A stretch of DNA of 64,000 nt. It comes from Hyperoodon ampullatus. Its lineage: Eukaryota > Chordata > Mammalia > Artiodactyla > Ziphiidae. The stretch spans positions 806,001-870,000 of the forward strand of contig CATKHW010000549.1 of assembly GCA_949752795.1 (NCBI GenBank). Direction: 5' to 3'. Under the pieces are notes generated by a model. The model saw only the letters and a program-made list of their open reading frames with translations. It made no database searches and had not been told where the DNA came from. Position numbers and translations under genes: made by a program. This document shows positions 57,939 through 64,000 of this stretch, in pieces (position 1 is the stretch's first letter; each line of letters starts with the position of its first letter).

Positions 57939-59677
57939 AAACATGGCAGCGAGAATCAGCTCAAACCCACTATAAAAAGGAATTTCAAAAACAAAACAAA
58001 AAAATTGGGAAATTCTTTACAATTCCTTCAGGGTCTCTGATGAAACCTGGAATGACCCTATCTACAACGACAGCTGGATGTGGCATAAGGCTGGACACTT
58101 GGGACTGAGAGGATAGGTGAGATTTGGTGAGCAAATGCAGACCCTTTAAAACAATAATGCATGGCACACATTCCATGGGTCCCAACTCTCCAGGTTGAAG
58201 GGAATATTACTACAGTTATAACATGTACGGGAAACCTAGAGAACGGACACACTGTGAATACGAAAGGTTTCTAAAACTCAACGAATAGTCCCTCTCCTGG
58301 TGCTCTGGTTTGACTTTCCACCTGCTTTACTATCAACCTCCCAACTTGGAGAGACAGCCCCTTTAACCTCCTGTTTCGCACAGGTTGCCAATTTGGCAGA
58401 GCATGAAAGGGAAGAGGGAGAACCAATGAGAGAGTAGCTGTTAGGCATTTGGACGGGCACATATCACTGTAATTTCCCGGCAGGAAGAAGAATTAACCAA
58501 AGTCTCAGCCACCCACCGGGAACCAGCATAGGTCCTGAACCAAAATTTTGGACTTGTGGTCAGCTCAACAAAAACGAGTTGAAAAATGGAGCTCAGGGGT
58601 ACAGCAATTCACAAACTGGCCAAGTAATAAAGGACAACTATCGTCCAAAAATCTGTTGAGGGAAGGCAACGACGCGGACTTGAAAGCGAGGCAGAATAGC
58701 AGGAAACAGATTTCAAGAGGTACGTTGCAATCGCCTTTAAAGCACAGGAAGAGGGGCACAACTTCCACAATGATGCACTTGGCCAAAAAGGGCGTATGCG
58801 TTTTCTCCTGAATATATTCAGGAGAAAATGCATACGCCCTTTTTGGCCAAGCAAGCAATCGGGCTATGCAAATCTGCACTACAAAGAAGTATCACTTCCC
58901 ACTGGTCAAAAGGGACAGCCACAAAATGTGTAAAAACCAGAAAGGCAAGACAGGCCCTGGAGAACAGGGAGCCTTGTTATGTTGATGGGCGGGATGTAAA
59001 TTGCCAACTGCCTCTCTGGAGGAGTACATTGTGTTCCCTAAAACAAGTAAAGAACAGAGCTACAGAGCCAAGGGCACTTCCAGTCTAGGGAATAAACCTT
59101 GGGAAAACTGAAAATCAATAAGACAGAGCCACCCCAATATTTAGGGCTGCACTGCTTACAAGGACCTCAACTTGGGTACAACTTTAATATCCCAGGAAAT
59201 ATAAAAATGGTTCAAAAAATTGTGGTACTTATGTACGATGGAATATCCCTCAGCCATGAAATCAATGTCATAAGACCAGTAGCAGCAAAATGGGTGGATT
59301 CAGGTACGATGATTCTAAGTGAAATAAGTCACACAGAAAAAGAAACTTATCATAAGATATCACTTATGAAGATCCTGTAAACATGGCTACACTTGAACTG
59401 AGTTAGGAAAGAGAACAGTGTCTCACATTTAGAAAACACTCTTTTGCCTGTTTAAGGGGGAAGGAGAGGTGGGGTGATGCATAAAACCAGAGTTTGATAT
59501 AAGCACAGGTACCATTCCAAAAACCAACTATGGAATAGACAAGACCTACCCCTTCCTCAGTGAAAGGGACTCAAAACCCCATATTTCCCGCAGAGGAATA
59601 TATCTGGCTAGTAAGAATCTTAAAACCTATGTTTTGATATGTCTCCGTAAGGGAATCAAGTGTGTCTAGACTGGCAT
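57939..59677 (+). repeat. Satellite monomer M34 (inserted monomer, type B, 1,739 bp)
   Basis: Not present between M27 and M28 in copy 1. Private states include TGGCACACATTCC near 58,164, GACTTGTGGTCAG near 58,550, GCAATCGGGCTATGC near 58,855 and GTACAACTTTAATATCCC. Its tail CTATGTTTTGAT matches M27, which places the exchange near the monomer end. Palindrome 58,778-58,851 has one mismatch. Confidence 0.96.
58778..58851. repeat. 74-bp palindrome (M34), one mismatch
   Basis: Right arm AAAATGCATACG. Confidence 0.95.
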
Positions 59678-61416
59678 AAACATGGCAGCGAGAATCAGCT
59701 CAAACCCACTATAAAAAGGAATTTCAAAAACAAAACAAAAAAACTGGGAAATTCTTTACAATTCCTTCAGGGTCTCTGATTAAACCTGGAATGACCCTAT
59801 CTTCAAAGACAGCTGGATGTGGCATAAGGCTGGACACTTGGCACTGATAGGATTGGTGAGATTGGGTGAACAAATGCAGACCCTTTAAAGCAATAATGCA
59901 TGGCACCCATTCCATGGGTCCCAACTCTCCAGGTTGAAGGGAATATTACTACAGTTATAATATGTACGGGAAACCTAGAGAACGGACACACTGTGAATAC
60001 GAAAGGTTTCTAAAACTCAACGAATAGTCCCTCTCCTGGTGCTCCGGTTTGACTTTCCGTCTGCTTTACTATCAACCTCCCAACTTGGAGAGACAGCCCC
60101 TTTAACCCCCTGGTTCACACAGGTTGCCAATTTGGCAGAGGATGAAAGGGAAGAGGGAGAACCAATGAGAGAGTAGCTGTTAGGCATTTGGACGGGCACA
60201 TATCACTGTAATTTCTCGGCAGGATGAAGAATTAACCAAAGTCTCAGCCACCCACCGGGAACCAGTATAGGTCCTGAACCAAAATTTCGTACTTGCGTTC
60301 AGCTCACCAAAAACGAGTTGAAAAATGTAGCTCAGGGGCACAGCAATTCACAAAGAGGCCAAGTAATAAAGGAAAACTATCGTCCAAAAATCTGTTGAGG
60401 GAAGGCAACGAGGCGGACTTGAAAGCGAGGCAGAATAGCAGGAAACAGATTTCAAGAGGTACGTTGGAATCCCCTTTAAAGCACAGAAAGAGAGGCAAAA
60501 CTTCGACAATGATGCACTTGGCCAAAAAGGGCGTATGCGTTTTCTCCTGAATATATTCAGGAGAAAACGCATACGCCCTCTTTGGCCAAGCAAGCAAGCG
60601 GGCAATGCAAATCTGCACTACAAAGAAGTATCACTTCCCACCGGTCAAAAGGGACATCCACAAAATGTGTAAAAACCAGAAAGGCAAGACAGGCCCTGGA
60701 GAACAGGGAGCCTTGTTATGCTGATGGGCGGGATGTAAATTGCCAACTGCCTCTCTGGAGGAGTACATTGTGTTCCCTAAAACAAGTAAAGAACAGAGAT
60801 ACAGAGCCAAGGGCACTTCCATTCTAGGGAATAAACCTTGGGAAAACTGAAGATCAATAAGACAGAGCCACCCCAAAATTTAGGGCTGCACTGCTTACAA
60901 GGACCTCAACTTGGGTACACCTTAAATATCCCAGGAAATATAAAAATGGTTCAAAAAATTGTGGTACTTACGTACGATGGAATATCCCTCAGCCATGAAA
61001 TCAATGTCATAAGACCAGTAGCAGCAAAATGGGTGGATTCAGGTACGATGATTCTAAGTGAAATAAGTCACACAGAAAAAGAAATGTATCATAAGATATC
61101 ACTTATGAAGATCCTGTAAACATGGCTACACTTGAACTGAGTTAGGAAAGAGAACAGTGTCTCACATTTACAAAACACTCTTATGCCTGCTTAAGGGGGA
61201 AGGAGAGGTGGGGTGATACATAAAACCAGAGTTTGATATAAGCACAGGTACCGTTCAAAAAACCAACTATGGAATAGAAGAGACCTACACCTTCCACAGT
61301 GAAAGGGACTCAAAACCCCATATTTCCCGCAGAGGAATATATCTGACTAATAAGAATCTTAAAACCTCTGTATTGATATGTCTCCATAAGGGAATCAAGT
61401 GTGTCTAGACTGGCAT
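59678..61416 (+). repeat. Satellite monomer M35 (type B, 1,739 bp)
   Basis: Sibling of M28, differing at roughly eight sites (GATTAAACC, CTGATAGG, CAAAGAGGCC, AAAGGAAAAC, AATCCCC). Palindrome 60,517-60,590 carries the M28 right-arm change only. Confidence 0.97.
60517..60590. repeat. 74-bp palindrome (M35), one mismatch
   Basis: Right arm CGCCCTCTTTGG against consensus left arm CCAAAAAGGGCG. Confidence 0.95.
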
Positions 61417-63151
61417 AAACATGGCAGCGAGAATCACCTCAAACCCACTATAAAAAGGAATTTCAAAAACAAAACAAAAAAGTGGGAAATTCTTTACAAT
61501 TCCTTCACGGTCTCTGGTGAAACCTTGAATGACCCTATCTACAACGACAGCTGGAAGTGGCATAAGGCTGGACCCTTGGGACTGAGAGGATTGGTGAGAT
61601 AGGGTGAGCAAATGCAGACCCTTTAAAGCAATAAAGCATGGCACCCCTTCCATGGGTCCCAACTCTCCAGGTTAAAGGGAATATTACTACAGCTATAACA
61701 TGTATGGGAAACCTAGAGAACGGACACACTGTGAATACGAAAGGTTTGTAAAACTCAACGAATTGTCCCTCTCCTGGTGCTCTGGTTTGTGTTTCCACCT
61801 GCTTTATATCAACCTCCCAACTTGGAGAGACAGCCCCTTTATCCTCCTGGTTCGCAAGGTTGCCAATTTGGCAGAGGATGAAATGGAAGAGGGAGAACCA
61901 ATGAGAGAGTAGCTGTTAGGCATTTGATCGGGCACATATCACTGTAATTTCCCGGCAGGAAAAAGAATTAACCAAAGTCTCAGCCCCCCACCGGGAACCA
62001 GTATAGGTCCTGAACCAAAATTTTGGACTTGCGGTCAGCTCACAAAAAACGAGTTGAAAAATGGAGCTCAGGGACACAGCAATTCACAAACGGGCCGAGT
62101 AATAAAGGACAACTATCGTACAAAAATCTGTTGAGGGAAGGCAACGAGGCGGACTTGAATGCGAGGCAGAATAGCAGGAAACAGATTTCAAGAGGTATGT
62201 TGGAATCGCCTTTAAAGCACAGGAACAGGTGCACAACTTCGACAATGATGCACTTGGCCAAAAAGGGCGTATGCGTTTTCTCCTGAATATATTCAGGAGA
62301 AAATGCATATGCCCTTTTTGGCCAAGCAAGCAAGCGGGCAATGCAAATCTGCACTACAAAGAAGTATCACTTCCCACCGGTCAAAAGGGAAATCCACAAA
62401 ATGTGTAAAAACCAGAAAGGCAAGACAGGCCCTGAGAACAGGGATCCTTGTTATGCTGATGGGCGGGATGTAACTTGCCAACTGCCTCTCTGGAGGAGTG
62501 CATTGTGTTCCCTAAAACAAGTAAACAACAGAGCTACAGAGCCAAGGGCACTTCCAGTCTAGGGAATATACCTTGGGAAAACTGAAAATCGATAAGACAG
62601 AGCCACCCCAAAATTTAGGGCTGCACTGCTTACAAGGACCTCAACTTGGGTACACCTTAAATATCCCAGGAAATATAAAAATGGTTCACAAAATTGTGGT
62701 ACTTACGTACGATGGAATATCCCTCAGCAATGAAATCAATGTCATAAGACCACTAGCAGCAAAATGGGTGGATTCAGGTACGATGATTCTAAGGGAAATA
62801 AGTCGCACAGAAAAAGAAACTTATCATAAGATATCACTTATGAAGATCCTGTAAACATGGCTACACTTGAACTGAGTTAGGAAAGAGAACAGTGTCTCAC
62901 ATTTAGAAAACACTCTTATGCCTGCTTAAGGGGGAAGGAGAGGTGGGGTGATGCATAAAACCAGAGTTTGATATAAGCACAGGTACCGTTCCAAAAACCA
63001 AGTATGGATTAGACAAGACCTACACCTTCCTCAGTGAAAGGGACTCAAAACCCCATATTTCCCGCAGAGGAATATATCTGACTAGTAAGAAACTTAAAAC
63101 CTATGTATTGATATGTCTCCGTAAGGGAATCAAGTGTGTCTAGACTGGCAT
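61417..63151 (+). repeat. Satellite monomer M36 (type B, 1,735 bp)
   Basis: Sibling of M29 with the same small losses. Differs at about ten sites, including GGGAAATCC, AAGGGAAATAAG and, in the tail, AAGAAACTT. Palindrome 62,253-62,326 has the same two C-to-T changes as M29. Confidence 0.97.
62253..62326. repeat. 74-bp palindrome (M36), two mismatches
   Basis: Right arm AAAATGCATATGCCC as in M29. Confidence 0.95.
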
Positions 63152-64000
63152 AAACATGGCAGCGAGAATCAGCTCAAACCTACTATAAAAAGGAATTTCA
63201 AAAACAAAACAAAAAAACTGGGAATTTCTTTACAATTCCTTCAGGGTCTCTGATGAAACTTGGAATGACCATATCTACAATGACAGCTGGATGTGGCATA
63301 AGGCTGGACACTTGGGACTGAGAGGATTGGTGAGATTGGGTGAGCAAATGCAGACCCCTTAAAGCAATAATGCATGGCACCCATTCCATGGGTCCCAACT
63401 CTCCAGGTTGAAGGGAATATTACTACAGTTATAACATGTACGCGAAACCTAGAGAACGGACACACTGTGAATACGAAAGGTTTCTAAAACTCAACGAATA
63501 GTCCCTCTCCTGGTGCTCCGGTTTGACGTTCCATCTGCTTTACTATCAACCTCCCGAATTGGAGAGACAGCCCATTTAACCTCTTGGTTCGCACAGGTTG
63601 CCAATTTGGCAGAGGATGAAAGGGAAGAGGGAGAACCAATGAGAGAGTAGCTGTTAGGCATTTGGACGGGCACATATCACTATAACTTCCCGGCAGTAAG
63701 AAGAATTAACCAAAGTCTCAGCCCCCCACCGGGAACCAGCATAGGTCCTGAACCAAAATGTTGGACTTGCGGTCAGCTCACCAAAAACGAGTTGAAAAAG
63801 GGAGCTCAGGGGCACAGCAATTCACAAACTGGCCGAGTAATAAACGTCAACTATCGTCCAAAAATCTGTTGAGGGAAGGCAGCGAGGCGGACTTGAAAGC
63901 GAGGCAGAATAGCAGGAAACAGATTTCAAGAGGTACGTTGGAATAGCCTTTAAAGCACAGGAAGAGGGGCACAACTTCGACAATGATGCACTTGGCCAAA
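63152..64000 (+). repeat. Satellite monomer M37 (partial, cut by window end)
   Basis: First 849 bp only. Sibling of M30 (AAACTTGGAATGACC, AAATGTTGGAC, GGCAGCGAGG, GGAATAGCC), with private AAACGTCAAC near 63,843. Only the first ten bases of its palindrome are inside the window, so whether it shares the M30 central deletion cannot be seen. Confidence 0.97.
63991..64000. repeat. Palindrome (M37), cut by window end
   Basis: Only CTTGGCCAAA is inside the window. Confidence 0.9.

Larger units (their letters stand above)
1..64000 (+). repeat. Tandem satellite array, ~1,739-bp monomer, 36 full copies plus a partial copy
   Basis: The AAACATGGCA-type anchor recurs every 1,729-1,740 bp from base 1 to base 63,152 in one orientation, with a single 2,331-bp interval. 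Every part of the monomer between anchors is present in each copy, so no unique sequence separates them. All copies share a 74-bp palindrome near monomer position 840, a TCTAGA site near 1,727 and a TATA-like motif near 33. The array has no visible edge on either side. Copy-to-copy CpG transitions suggest a methylated eukaryotic genome. The family is not recognised with certainty; the common cetacean satellite has a similar monomer length (known) and is one candidate (inference). Confidence 0.98.
22373..64000 (+). repeat. Subarray B (diverged, heterogeneous monomers M13 end to M37)
   Basis: These monomers mostly carry ATAAGGCTGGACAC, GGGTCCCAACTC, TTCCATCTGC, CCTCCTGGTTC, CACTCTAACTTCC, GTGTAAAAACCAG, GCATTGTGTTCC, CACTGCTTACAAGG and GAATATATCTGAC in place of the A states. 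Divergence between non-sibling monomers is clearly higher than in A. Several monomers are A/B mosaics, for example M16, M21 and M22, which points to exchange between the two classes. Confidence 0.85.
52727..64000 (+). repeat. Higher-order repeat copy 2 (M31-M37, with inserted M34)
   Basis: M31-M33 follow M25-M27 in order and M35-M37 follow M28-M30. M34 has no counterpart in copy 1. The offset between copies therefore jumps from 10,415 to 12,154 bp, one monomer. Copy 2 is cut by the window end. Confidence 0.9.

Noticed and set aside
1..64000. CRISPR array or phage/defence island
   Set aside because: The period is 1.7 kb with no short repeat and unique-spacer pattern, and there are no protein genes.
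1..64000. CENP-B box (core TTCG....A..CGGG) or telomeric TTAGGG arrays
   Set aside because: Neither was found on reading the monomer on both strands; the closest TTCG sites lack the rest of the core.
1..64000. rDNA, histone or U-snRNA tandem gene arrays
   Set aside because: No recognisable rRNA, histone or snRNA sequence in the monomer, although tandem gene arrays were considered because of the period.

Overview
The whole 64 kb window is a single head-to-tail satellite DNA array. A 1,739-bp monomer repeats 36 times, followed by a partial 37th copy, all in one orientation. No unique flanking sequence is present and the array runs past both edges. I numbered monomers M1-M37, starting each at the AAACATGGCA anchor; this phase is arbitrary. 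Lengths are 1,729-1,740 bp except M16 (2,331 bp), which carries an internal 592-bp duplication. I see no convincing gene, RNA gene, transposon, CRISPR array or bacterial/viral module. The open frames are short (104 codons or fewer), mostly lack an ATG, and recur only because the monomer recurs. The array structure, the near-identity of the copies and the CpG-to-TpG/CpA changes between copies point to a eukaryotic, probably vertebrate, heterochromatic array (centromeric, pericentromeric or subtelomeric). Monomers of about 1.7 kb are known for the common cetacean satellite, but I cannot confirm that match from memory.

Layout. Subarray A (M1 to the end of M13, about 1-22,372) is homogeneous, with monomers differing by roughly 1-2 percent by eye. 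Its variants recur seven monomers apart (M3-M6 against M10-M13), with local dimers inside (M4-M5 against M6-M7; M8 against M9). Subarray B (about 22,373-64,000) carries at least 20 diagnostic differences from A and is more heterogeneous. It contains an A-type island (about 26,612-28,180) inside the rearranged M16. A segment around M13/M14 recurs at M16/M17. A recent six-monomer higher-order repeat (M25-M30) is copied as M31-M37, with one extra monomer (M34) inserted in the second copy.

The most striking element is a 74-bp perfect, zero-spacer palindrome in the consensus monomer, so the array holds a potential cruciform/hairpin every ~1.74 kb. It is perfect in 15 monomers, carries a few mismatches in most others, and has lost 8 bp at its centre in the related monomers M20 and M30. 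In M28 both arms carry a matching change, whereas its close sibling M35 has the change in one arm only, as expected if one arm can template repair of the other. A conserved TATA-like motif, an AATAAA hexamer and a G-rich stretch also recur in the monomers. They are described at their first occurrence; any function is inference.
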